From Forficula auricularia (lineage: Eukaryota; Arthropoda; Insecta; Dermaptera; Forficulidae), in the NCBI GenBank assembly GCA_024734495.1, contig JALMQS010000061.1:8350286-8414285 (forward strand): 64,000 bases of DNA, written 5' to 3'. The stretch's first letter is position 1. Each line of letters begins with the position of its first letter. The notes under the pieces were generated by a model. The model saw nothing but the letters and a program-made list of their open reading frames with translations, was not told the origin of the DNA and did no database searches. This document shows, piece by piece, positions 47,396-56,340 of this stretch. Made by a program: the position numbers and the translations under genes.

Positions 47396-49021
47396 TTAAA
47401 TTAACACTTTTTTTTTTTTTTTTACACTTTTATAATTAACACAACACTTCACTTGGGTATCTTCTTGAACACTTAATATAGTCTGAGGTAAGGGACCGAC
47501 ATGGGTTTTAACTGGTATTGAGGGGTAATTGAAATTAATTTTATCAGATTTAAGACCACTAAACTTTGTAACGTCATAGGCTGCGTAATCATTTTGGCTT
47601 TTGATTCTAATTTTCTTCGTAAGTTCCCCAATTCTTCTTGCTTGAAACCCCTTAATCTTGTCTTTGTTCATAGGTGAATTTGTCCCTTGACCATCTTCTA
47701 AATGACTTTCTTTATTTGAGATATCTTTATTTTCTTCTTTCAAAGCGTTAGCTGTTTTCGCAAAATAACTGTCTTGATCTGATAATTTCTTGTGTAATTC
47801 CCTGTTTTCGTGTTTAATTAAATTTATAACTTCGATTAATGAATTATTTTGATCTATCAGTTCGTTGTTCCTTAATTTTAAATGGTTAATTTCGTTTCTT
47901 TGAATTTTTCTTTCTTCGTTGAGACTTCTATTTAAACTGTTCAATTCCTTTTTCATTGACTGAATTTCGTGTTTTAATGAATTGTTTTCCATGCGTAGTT
48001 CATCTATTAAATGAGATTCTGTTTCCGTTCTTGTTTTACTAATTTTATTAACGTCTATGTTTTTAATAATTTGAATGTCATCTTGTCCTATTTTAATTTC
48101 GGCCTGATCTATCAGATCGATTCCTAAAATTACTTGTTCGTCTATTGTTTCGTTTGGAACTACATAAAATTTAATATTAAAATCTTCGTTGTCAATTCGT
48201 ATGGTCGTTTTAAAATATCCTTTACTTCCGGTTCGTGAAAATGCAAACCCATTCAGAATAATATTTGAATCTGTTAATTGTGGTGAACCTAGCTGTTTGT
48301 GGATGTCTTCGCTCATGAGCGATAAGCCTGCACCGGTATCTACTAAGGCGTTAATCTTGTGGTTGCTTATTGAAATGATCTTGTGATTGGATTTCGTTTT
48401 TTGACTATTTACTGTAACTATGTTCATGGGTGGGTCTTCTTTGGTGATTAGGTTTTCGTTTCCACCCTTACTGCTAACTGGCTGTCTATTGCATGCATGA
48501 TTTGCTATGTTTGTTGACTTGAAGGTGATTTCTGAATACAATTTTAACTTTTCTTTAAATTCTTTTAATGTTTTTGCCCCGTAAAGTATTACTTTATTAG
48601 GACTAATGTCTTGTATGCCGTCCAGTATATACTCTATTACTGCCTTGTCTTCTAGGTTGCCCCTATTGGCTATCTCTTTCATAACAAGAAAGTATTCATA
48701 AACATGCTCACCCTTTTGCAATTTTCTTCTGGCTAGCTGTTTATGAATATCCGCGCTGCTAACTTGCAATGAGAATTCTTCCAACAAGGCCTCTTTTAAC
48801 TTATCCCACGTATTAATGTTTCTTTCACTTTCTACGAATAGCCTAGCTAGTCCAGTTATTAGCCGTCTGCCAAAGGTAAATAGTTGCAAGTTACTCCAAC
48901 TTTGAATACTTGCTTCGGATTCTATGTCCTGCACCCATCTTTCTATTGAATAACTGTCTGTTCCGTTGAATTTTTTTATTAGTGGTTCTACGTCCCTAAA
49001 ATTGATTGGACTGTGTTCCAT
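47396..49021 (-). CDS. gag-protease polyprotein of the LTR element
   Basis: 541 residues. Residues 10-170 are gag-like: a helical region with DSYSIERWVQDIE, INTWDKLKEALLEEF and GEHVYEYFLVMKEI, the pattern of Retrotrans_gag domains. Residues 200-320 are a retropepsin-like aspartic protease with the catalytic triad NALVDTGAGLSLMS (D228-T-G) and the distal EQVILGIDLID (298-303). Residues 335-435 are Asn/Glu/Lys-rich with heptad character (ENNSLKHEIQSMKKELNSL), a likely coiled coil placed after the protease, which is unusual. No CCHC zinc knuckle is seen. The ORF ends within an A-rich run (KKKKKVLI); no frame beyond it encodes a pol. It starts at the first ATG after the leader. Likely role: forms particles that package the RNA, with partner-supplied reverse transcriptase. 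Confidence 0.85.
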   Translation of the reverse strand: MEHSPINFRDVEPLIKKFNGTDSYSIERWVQDIESEASIQSWSNLQLFTFGRRLITGLARLFVESERNINTWDKLKEALLEEFSLQVSSADIHKQLARRKLQKGEHVYEYFLVMKEIANRGNLEDKAVIEYILDGIQDISPNKVILYGAKTLKEFKEKLKLYSEITFKSTNIANHACNRQPVSSKGGNENLITKEDPPMNIVTVNSQKTKSNHKIISISNHKINALVDTGAGLSLMSEDIHKQLGSPQLTDSNIILNGFAFSRTGSKGYFKTTIRIDNEDFNIKFYVVPNETIDEQVILGIDLIDQAEIKIGQDDIQIIKNIDVNKISKTRTETESHLIDELRMENNSLKHEIQSMKKELNSLNRSLNEERKIQRNEINHLKLRNNELIDQNNSLIEVINLIKHENRELHKKLSDQDSYFAKTANALKEENKDISNKESHLEDGQGTNSPMNKDKIKGFQARRIGELTKKIRIKSQNDYAAYDVTKFSGLKSDKINFNYPSIPVKTHVGPLPQTILSVQEDTQVKCCVNYKSVKKKKKVLI

Positions 49022-49403
49022 GACTGTATAGTGGTCTTATAACTGATAAGAGGGATAGGTGTGTAGGTGTGCAGTGGGATTGTCGGCTCTTACCTCGTTA
49101 GTTAATTCTTCTGTCGTATTCACTGCTGCTACTCCTATGGGTGGCTGGTTCTCAGCTGTTATCCGCGAGTGGCGCTGCCGTCGTCGAGTTGTCTGGCCTT
49201 CGTTCGGTCACTTCAATCGATGGCCGCTGCTGCTCAGCCTGCTACGTCGCCTTGCCTTCGCTCGTCCGCTTGGCTGCCGGGCGCGCGGTAAATGTGTTTT
49301 GCCCGCGCAAAAACGGTCGGTGCCTCGGAGGCGAGTCGAGACAAACCTCCTCGGGTCCGAACCGAGATGGTCCAGCTCCGTCCGACAAAGCCTTTAGCGG
49401 CAG
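49022..49403 (-). other. GC-rich leader of the LTR element
   Basis: Between the primer site and the gag start. Much richer in G+C than the rest of the element, with CG-rich runs. Short ORFs on both strands here are by-products of composition. Probably carries the packaging signal. Confidence 0.5.
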
Positions 49404-49421
49404 ATCCGCGCCGAGCCCCCA
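49404..49421 (-). promoter_or_regulatory. primer-binding site, tRNA-Pro type
   Basis: Minus strand TGGGGGCTCGGCGCGGAT, starting a few bases after the 5' LTR. It begins TGG as required to pair with a tRNA CCA end and closely resembles the tRNA-Pro site of other LTR elements (about 15 of 18 by memory). Confidence 0.75.
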
Positions 49422-49426
49422 AACTT

Positions 49427-50077
49427 ATAGGAAATAATCCCGATGATGGATGAAGATGAGTTTTGACTCGAAAGGCTTGATGGAAAGATATCGGAGGAGC
49501 GCCGGTGTCGTCGATTTTCTTCAGAGAGTGAAACCTCTTGGAACGGCGTAAAGCCGTGGTAAATCTGCTTTCCCAAAATAAGAATTGGCCCGGAGGCTAG
49601 CAGAAAAATGCTCTTTTAAAACAAGAAATTGCCCGGGGCAGTGAAATATGCTTTCTTCAAAATAAGAACTTGGCCGGAGGCCCGTGAAAAATGCCAAGCA
49701 AAATAAACGGCACGAGCGCCCGAAATTTATTACTTCTTCGTTGGTTATGTAAGATTTCGCAGCAGCTTTGTTCTTCAATCGTTCCAAAGTCGACAGGCGA
49801 ACTTCTTGGAGAGCGCTAAAACAGCCTCTTCACGCAGTGAGGGCGGACTGCAACAGACTCGCTAATTACGGCTTCGCTTCTTTTATAGCCGTCAGATTGT
49901 AATTGGTAATTAAGGTGATTGGTTGATAATTTTCCCTAGATCGCGCTCGATTAATTATAAAAAGAGCGGTCTGGTCTTCGCTAACTAGTCGTTAGTGCAC
50001 ATAAGCCACGAATCGATTAACATCGAAAAACATAATTACATTTCCAATTGAAAAAAAAGCAGAAAATCGATCCCACA
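49427..50077 (-). repeat. 5' LTR
   Basis: Minus-strand start TGTGGGATCGATTTTC at 50077, ending ..GATTATTTCCTATA near 49427. Contains the promoter in principle; no clear TATA box was assigned. Pairs with the 3' LTR. Confidence 0.88.
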
Positions 50078-50145
50078 CATACATATATATATATCGAGAT
50101 GATATATCTGTATATATATTATTTATTTGTTTTGAGGATTAGATT

Positions 50146-50869
50146 TTGGCCATACTAACTACAGAACTTGTGTTTCAAAAATAGAAAAATACTAAAAAAA
50201 GATCTAATTTTTATTTTTGGAAAGAAACCACAATTTTTAGATAAGTATAAATTTTGAAATTGATGATCGATTTAAATTATTTACATTTTAATATATAAAC
50301 TCGAATAAAATTAAACTTAGTTTATACGTAACCAATTATTCCTTCATAAAATTATAAACTATTATAAAATAAAAAATCTGTTTCTCAATTATAATAAGCA
50401 ACTTTTGCTGTAAGCATTTTTTTATTATCACCTACTTATTTTGAATAATGAACTCGAATCCTTTTGGATTCTACTTTTAAATAAATTCAATTACAATATG
50501 AATTATTGAATCTATTCTATTTTAAGTCATTTGAACTTTTAGTTCACAATTAGTATTAGATTTAGTAATAAATCATCCAATCTATTCTATCAATTTATAA
50601 TTGATTCGTGCTTTTGACACCATTATAGAGACATAATTACTAGTCAGGGTAAGTTTGGGGTAGATATAAAATACAATTTAACTATACGTAATTGTTTTAT
50701 AATTATACTTTTATTGGGAAATAATAGATAAATAAAACGAAAAACTATCAAATCGAATAAAATGATCATTCTTTTCAACCCTACTCGATATTTTTCAAGA
50801 AAATATTTCTACTTTTAGAAGATATTATTTATAGATATGGCTTATTATTAAAATCAATAATAATTATAT
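50146..50869. other. AT-rich sequence, no feature recognised
   Basis: No ORF or repeat end recognised. Confidence 0.4.
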
Positions 50870-51835
50870 ATAATAAACATCACTTTTTTTATGAAAACGA
50901 TGAGGGAAGGAGTTACACCAAAAAGGTGCAACCCCTAAAGGCCTGGGTTGGCCCCTTCATCGTGAAAAGAAGAGGAAAGAATTTTATGGGCGGGGCGGGG
51001 GTCGAAGGCATCTGTGGATACGGATCTTAAATAGCTGAAGGTTATAAGTCGCGGGAAAGATGGTGGCAGGGAGCGAGATCCAGTCTCTGGAGGTCATAGG
51101 GATAAAAGAGTTGGCGAAAGCGCTTGTTCGACTTTTATCCAATTTGACAGCGAAGGGGTGCTGAGCGTTCGAAAACCGCGTGTTTCTCGTAAAGAGGGCT
51201 TTAGGGAGGATAATTGATTTCAACTCGACTGAACAGACACCGTGATAGTATCTGTAGTACAGGGAAAGGACAGAAACGTTTCTTCGGTGAGCCAGGGTGT
51301 CGAGTGAGTTGGTTAGAGCCGGGTCTCCTATTAGTTTATTTGCTCGCTTCTGAATTGCATCCAATGTGGCAAGAGAATGCTTGGAGGCCCTCTCCACAGA
51401 TGAGAGCCATATTCGAGACAGGGACGAATTTGAGCCTTATACAGTATAAGAAGTTGACTGGGAGTATAATAGCGTCTAGACCTAAATAGGAGACCAAGCT
51501 TGCGCGCTGCAGCTTTAGCAGTGGTTGAGATGGTCATTCCATGAAAGGTCAGACCCTAGAGTTACGCCTAGCATTGAAATTTTATCCCTGAATTCTAGGG
51601 AGTTTGAGTCGAATGATATGTTTGGGAGGTTTCTGTCGACGCGCCTAGAAATAAGGCAACCCTGAGTTTTCACTGCATTGAAGTTAACTAAGTTTTGGGA
51701 TCCCCAGTTTTTAAGTTTGCATAAGTCTAAATTAATTGAGGAGGCAATGTCTGCACGGTTTTTATGCGATGCAGGGGCATTATGTATGGTGTTGTCATCT
51801 GCGTAACAATGTGCCGGTATGGTTGTATATCTATT
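50870..51835 (-). pseudogene. CR1/Jockey-type LINE fragment with RT YADD box
   Basis: From about 51830 on the minus strand: AHCYADDNTIHNA (catalytic YADD of the RT palm), SINLDLCKLKNWGSQNLVNF, TQGCLISRR, DKISMLGVTLG; then in another frame KLGLLFRSRRYYTPSQLLIL and RPCLEYGSHLWRG; then in a third (51397-50984) ATLDAIQKRANKLIGDP..HRRNVSVLSLYYRYYHG..NSFIPMTSRDWISLP. This is the RT C-terminal half, thumb and tail, split by two frameshifts. 5' truncated. The 3' end is near 50870-50890. Same family as 2820-3345. Confidence 0.82.
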
Positions 51836-51967
51836 TATCTAAATATAATTATTCTTAATAAACAAAAAAAATAATAATAATAATAAAAATGCAATTGGAT
51901 GTTGATGAAGCAGTCCACGGTGGTTGTAAAAAAATAAGACTACAGAGGTTTTATTATTTTACATTTA

Positions 51968-52021
51968 TTTGTTAAAACCGACGTTTCGGAGATTTATTCT
52001 CTCCTTCTTCAGGGTAACAAA
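51968..52021 (-). ncRNA. hammerhead-like motif, family B, left arm
   Basis: Mirror of the right-arm motif at 52096-52149; same core, helix II and GUC triplet on the minus strand. Confidence 0.4.
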
Positions 52022-52095
52022 AAGTCAATGAAAGTAGTTCAAAACATAATTACTTTCTGTCTCCTAATTATGTTTTGAACTACTTTCATTGACTT

Positions 52096-52149
52096 TTTGT
52101 TACCCTGAAGAAGGAGAGAATAAATCTCCGAAACGTCGGTTTTAACAAA
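52096..52149 (+). ncRNA. hammerhead-like motif, family B, right arm
   Basis: In order: UUUGUU-ACC, CUGAAGA (52105-52111), extra A, helix II GGAGA / UCUCC with a 7-nt loop GAAUAAA, GAA, ACGU, C (52137, GUC triplet), then GGU-UUU-AACAAA. Helix I forms from ACC/GGU plus UUUGUU/AACAAA with a UUU bulge, the kind of internal loop used for loop-loop contacts in natural hammerheads. Helix III has no loop within one molecule, but ACGU is self-complementary, so only a dimer could close it. The extra A before helix II departs from the consensus. Confidence 0.45.
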
Positions 52150-52230
52150 TAAATGTAAAATAATAAAACCTCTGTAGTCTTATTTTTTTTACAACCACCG
52201 TGGACTGCTTTCATCAACATCCAATTGCAT

Positions 52231-52689
52231 ATTTATACCAGTCCGTCTCCTAAAGAAAAACTCTATCAATAATAATAAAACTTCATCTTTGATATAACCA
52301 GTGTTAAAAAATAAAATTTAACATAAAAATGTCGTATGTTCAGTTTGATAATCAGGTTAAATGATTTATAGTTTTCCCGGGTGAGATGACCGAAGATATC
52401 AATCATTTGAAATTATCAATTTTATTTACATGATTTCAAGTTTCAATTTTTAGAAACATTTTCAAGTGTCGATCGATTCAGTAAAAATTAATCAAACCAA
52501 GCATTTTGAAAAAAAAAATAATTTTTGTATATAAATGATTGTTTATTTGTATTAACTATGATAATTCTGATGTTTTAATGAAGGACTCGAATCATAAATA
52601 AATATTTTTAACCAGGCTGCTTGAATATTTTTTTTATTTTTGTTTATTTATTTAAATATTTATTATTATTATTATTATTTTTTATTTTA
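52231..52689. other. AT-rich sequence, no feature recognised
   Basis: Contains a short (ATT)n stretch near 52660-52685. Nothing else. Confidence 0.4.
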
Positions 52690-52915
52690 GATAAATTTCA
52701 TTTTTATCTGAAAGTAATGGAAGGCAACCCAGGCGTAGTGAAGAAAGAAAAAATTATCACATTTCCAAAAAAAAGGTGTATTTATTGAGTTGTCATTTCT
52801 TTCCTTCTTTCCTCCTTTCCTTGTAAACCAACGTTTCCGAGGATTCTTCCCTCCTTCTTCAGGGTTTTAAAGGGCCACCTGAAAATTCTATCAGTCCGAC
52901 TCTCTCCATTGAGAA
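52690..52915 (-). repeat. dispersed repeat, family D, second copy
   Basis: Matches 9355-9560. Its minus-strand CUGAAGA..GAAACGUUGG motif (52828-52867) has a changed base beside GAAA (CUCGG instead of CUCCG), so helix II is disturbed, though GGUUU/AAACC helix I is intact. Confidence 0.65.
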
Positions 52916-52987
52916 AATTTCGTTCAAATATTTTCATTTTTATATTTTAAATAATATTAAAAAGTTTTATAGCTTGATAAGCTAATA

Positions 52988-53240
52988 TGCCATGGGCACC
53001 TGGAGGGGGGTGCAGGGGGGTGCACTTGCACCCCCTGTCTTTGAAGAAAATACACAGAAAAAGATTAAGAATTGATTTGAAGTTGACATTAACTTAATTG
53101 ACATAACATACATGTCTAATATTATATATATACCTACCTATAATTATAAGGATGCACTATTATAAATTATATTTTATTAGTTAATAGTATAGTGTGTAGA
53201 TGCAGATGCACCTCCCTGAAAATAATCCTGCTCCCATGTG
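52988..53240. mobile_element. probable DNA transposon with CATGGG ends
   Basis: Left CATGGGCACCTGGAGG and right (inverse) CATGGGAGCAGGATTATT are similar, with GGGTGCA repeats near the left end. No clear target duplication. Confidence 0.4.
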
Positions 53241-54150
53241 ATATACAGAGCTAAAGTGGATCAAATCTAAAATTAAAAAAATTGAGTTAACCCAGGTCCT
53301 TACTTTTTAAACATGTATTTGCGCCTCTCTCATCTTTTCTGAATTCTAGATCCTAACTTTGGGATCTACGACCAGATTTATCTCAATCCCGGCTCCAGAA
53401 TATTCTCTCCTTCTGAGAATACACCTTCTCGCATCCATTAAAAAGATGTCCAAAACAGGCTAAGATTAGCCCATAAATGACTCTGTTTAATTGGTACCTT
53501 TTTAGAGTTTTTTAATTATTTTTACACCTGTTAGGAATAGGCTATAAAATCAACTGGTGTGGGGACCACGTGACTTTCATATTAGTTTCTCCCATATTTC
53601 AAATCATCATACCAATTGTCTTCTATCAAATTACTTCAATTTGGGTTTCCACCAAGCCGTTTTGAGAGAACAGAAAAGATGACAAAAGATGCTAAGACTA
53701 AATAGGTATTCCCTGTTCTATATTTTCAACCAAAAAAAGGTACTTCTTTTAGACATAGATATCTGTTTCAAAGGCCAAAGCTCTACGACTTAACAATTCT
53801 GAAATATGGGAGTTTAATGGCGTTTAAAAAAATGCAACATGACTAATTTACTTCTCTCTCTTGATTTAAATCGGAATATATACCCGTTGAAGAACTTATT
53901 ATTTGATAAGCGATCCAAATAATAAAATAAATCATAGAAGTCATATTTGAGCAAATTGCAAAATCTTCAAGTAAACATGTACTTCCGTCTCTTCGATTTT
54001 AGCCAAAATCATGAGTTACTTATGATTGCTTCTAGAGTAGCTTAAATTTTAAATCCCAAAACTCTGCTACTTACAATATTTGAGATATAACAAATTGTTA
54101 TTTTGAAACACGCCCAATTTACACCCCCTTCCTTTATTTCAATCGGATTT
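53241..54150. other. AT-rich sequence, no feature recognised
   Basis: No feature supported. Confidence 0.4.
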
Positions 54151-54159
54151 ATACACGAC

Positions 54160-54315
54160 CGAGGGGTGAACTGCGACCTAAAATCGTGTACAACTACTTC
54201 CACTTCCACTTTCATTTCCAAGTAGAAGACAATAGATGACAATAGATTATCTAATGAATTCCAAAGTAATTCCAAAGTCGGTGTACACCTAATTCCAATC
54301 CCGGTTCACCCCTCG
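54160..54315. mobile_element. MITE with CGAGGGGTGAAC ends, copy 1
   Basis: Terminal repeats CGAGGGGTGAAC, 156 bp, flanked by a perfect 8-bp duplication TACACGAC (54152-54159, 54316-54323). Copy 2 at 58907 has a different 8-bp duplication, which fixes both ends. The 8-bp duplication suggests hAT or P superfamily, but the terminus does not match the usual CAG start. Confidence 0.92.
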
Positions 54316-54730
54316 TACACGACTAACAACTTATAACACTTGATAAGTACACGAATTTAAAAATAATCGTTGGATGCATTTTCGAAAAATTCACAAAAAA
54401 ACGAAAAATCTTTCATGTATGGTAAATGGCAACTTTCTGTGTTCCAATTTCACCCAAAAGCTTGCTATACCTTTTCTAGCCCATATCGAGCTTATAAGTT
54501 TTGAATTTCGTAGCTCTGACACTTATGGGTGCCAAACGCAGGTCGGAGGGCACGCATACATACGTTCGCATTGATCAATGGATTTTTGGTCACTTTTTGG
54601 CCCCTGGGGTCCACGATATGCTGTTTGTTGTTCTAAATCTGGTTTCAAACTATTAAGGGAATCGATTCCTTCCACCTAGAAGTGACAAAATGAAGCTGTT
54701 GAAGCTTTTATTTTTGTGATTAATTTGATT

Positions 54731-54929
54731 AAAATTTGAATTTTTCGTGAAATCACACATAATTAATTATAATTATTTATTGAACAAGAACAAATAATAC
54801 AATACAACTACGATATTTTGATGGACTCATTCTGTGATCGAAACGGCTTAGTTGTATTTAATTATTTATTCTTGTTCAATAAATAATTATAATTAATTAT
54901 CTGTGATTTCACTAAAAAAATCAAATTTT
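54731..54929. repeat. large inverted repeat, arms about 79 bp
   Basis: Arms share AATCACA.ATAATTAATTA, TAATTATTTATTGAACAAGA and ATACAACT. The 40-bp loop holds TTTTGATGGACTCATTCTG and TGATCGAAACGG, faintly like the CUGANGA..GAAAC motif of other palindromes but lacking core bases. Confidence 0.75.
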
Positions 54930-56035
54930 AAATATTTGACAAAGTGAAATTAAATTTTTTTCTCCTCAGGTAAAGATGGTCTCAAAATGCAAAATTTCTA
55001 ATCTATATCTAATATCATTACATGATTCAGGATATATGATATACTTATAAGGGAAATCAAAAATATAACACTTAATTTTTCACTGTCAAGTTCATTTTAC
55101 CGTTTGACTAAGAAAGATTCCAGAGCTAAATGTTTCAAATCCACAATATTTCTGTTGTAAATTTTATTACCGCTTAATTTTTCCTCGTTTTAACAAATCA
55201 TAAAATTTATTTAAAATACTCTTCTTATATAGTAAAAACAAATAAAAATTAATTGTCTAGCCTACTTTAAGAACCGACCAATTAGTTTTAACGTAGTTTA
55301 CCATAATATTATGATTTTTCAACTTGATTCTCTTTGTCTTTGAACATATATGAACTGGAAGAAACAGCCTTTATGTACTTTTACAGTAAATTAATATTAT
55401 TTTGAAATTATTATTCACATTTTATTGGAAAAGAATTAAGTTTTAAAATCTTTCATTGTATTTTTCCGGTTTTTTATTCTATCTATTATTGTCGCTAATT
55501 AATTACTAGAGTAAAGTTAACATAGCATCCTTTAATCTTTTTTTGCGAGTAACTTTGACAAAGACATTCGTAATCACTCTCTGTTCAAGTTTTCACCTTT
55601 ATAAAAAAAGAATAATCTCTTCAAAAAACAGTCTGGTAGGGAGATTACGCTTTACTTTTTAGAAAACTTCCTTTCATTTGAAGAGATACTCAACATAACA
55701 AGTTATAAGAATCTGCAAATTTGCCTCTTTTTTTATTTATTTTTCACACGCAACAATTTGATAAGTAACAAAAAAAGCTGTCTCAATTAAGGAAAAAACG
55801 AAACCATAATAAGAACTTAAATAATTAAAGGCTCATCTAAAAAGAGCAGATAATTCTTTCTTTCTTTCTTTTTTTTGGAGAATTGTATTAAATCGAGTCT
55901 AATGAATTTTAATTGAGGCAGGGGGATGTTAGTCTTTAGTGTATAGATTCCGTGCTCCGTTCGGGGATGCATTTTTTATCGAGATGCTTCTCCCTCCTTC
56001 CTCCCTTTGTGATGTTCTAAATACGTCTCTGATTA
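54930..56035. other. AT-rich sequence, no feature recognised
   Basis: No ORF or repeat end recognised. Confidence 0.4.
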
Positions 56036-56059
56036 TGTATATATCAATGTCTGAAGCTA

Positions 56060-56340
56060 ATCGACTATGAGTGGGAGTGAGAGCGCGAGAGGCAGTTGCG
56101 CGTGCCCGACGGAGACAACTAGTTTATTCTATCGATTTCTATCAAGTTGGACCGAGAGGCCGACTGGAAAACATCGGGCCCTCAGCAAACAAACAGGGGC
56201 GGCAACCCGAAGCGCACTACCATCTATCATTACCATTGCCATTGCCATTGGCCACTAAGCAGTGCGCACTAAGCACTAAGCACTAAACCACTAACTAGCC
56301 TACTTTTTCAAATGACGACAACGCCTCCCGGGAGCAGTTA
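56060..56340. other. GC-rich island, possible promoter or 5' exon
   Basis: Isolated GC-rich DNA with GAGAGCGCGAGAGGC, short tandem CCATTG and CACTAAG repeats, and no partner elsewhere in the window. Overlapping short ORFs exist but no motif. Unique, GA/CG-rich DNA in a repeat desert is typical of arthropod promoter regions, but no TSS or splice site is demonstrable. Confidence 0.3.

Larger units (their letters stand above)
46406..50077 (-). mobile_element. non-autonomous LTR retrotransposon encoding only gag-protease
   Basis: Complete structure on the minus strand, about 3.67 kb: 5' LTR, primer-binding site, GC-rich leader, one 541-codon ORF, polypurine tract, 3' LTR. No reverse transcriptase, RNase H or integrase is present; only about 340 bp separate the ORF from the polypurine tract. 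Movement would need enzymes from a partner. The layout matches the class described in plants as TR-GAG elements; here it also keeps a protease. The LTRs differ by many small changes, so the copy is not recent, yet the ORF is open. Confidence 0.85.
46328..50145. mobile_element. foldback family A copy split by the LTR element
   Basis: 46328-46405 (AAGAGAAACAAAGAGG, GCAAATAAACATACACAC, (TA)n) continues at 50078 (ATACATATATATATATCGAG, ATATATCTGTATATATATT, GTTTTGAGGA), matching the left arm of the complete copy at 27460. The LTR retrotransposon therefore inserted into the (TA)n stretch of an older foldback element; the TA repeats hide any target duplication. Confidence 0.7.
51889..52230. mobile_element. 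near-perfect palindromic element, family B
   Basis: Arms of about 165 bp (51889-52053 and 52066-52230) around a 12-bp loop CTTTCTGTCTCC. Outer ends ATGCAATTGGATGTTGATGA; inner ends GTTCAAAACATAATTA. Each arm carries a hammerhead-like motif on its outward strand (52096-52149 plus; 51968-52021 minus). No ORF. A transcript across it would be a long double-stranded hairpin. Confidence 0.85.

Noticed and set aside
49059..49437. Two overlapping plus-strand ORFs of about 100 codons
   Set aside because: They oppose the element's direction and fall in its GC-rich leader; no motif.
54800..54855. Fifth hammerhead-like motif in the loop of the 54.8-kb palindrome
   Set aside because: GATGG..TGATCGAAACGG lacks the CUGA core start and a stable helix II.
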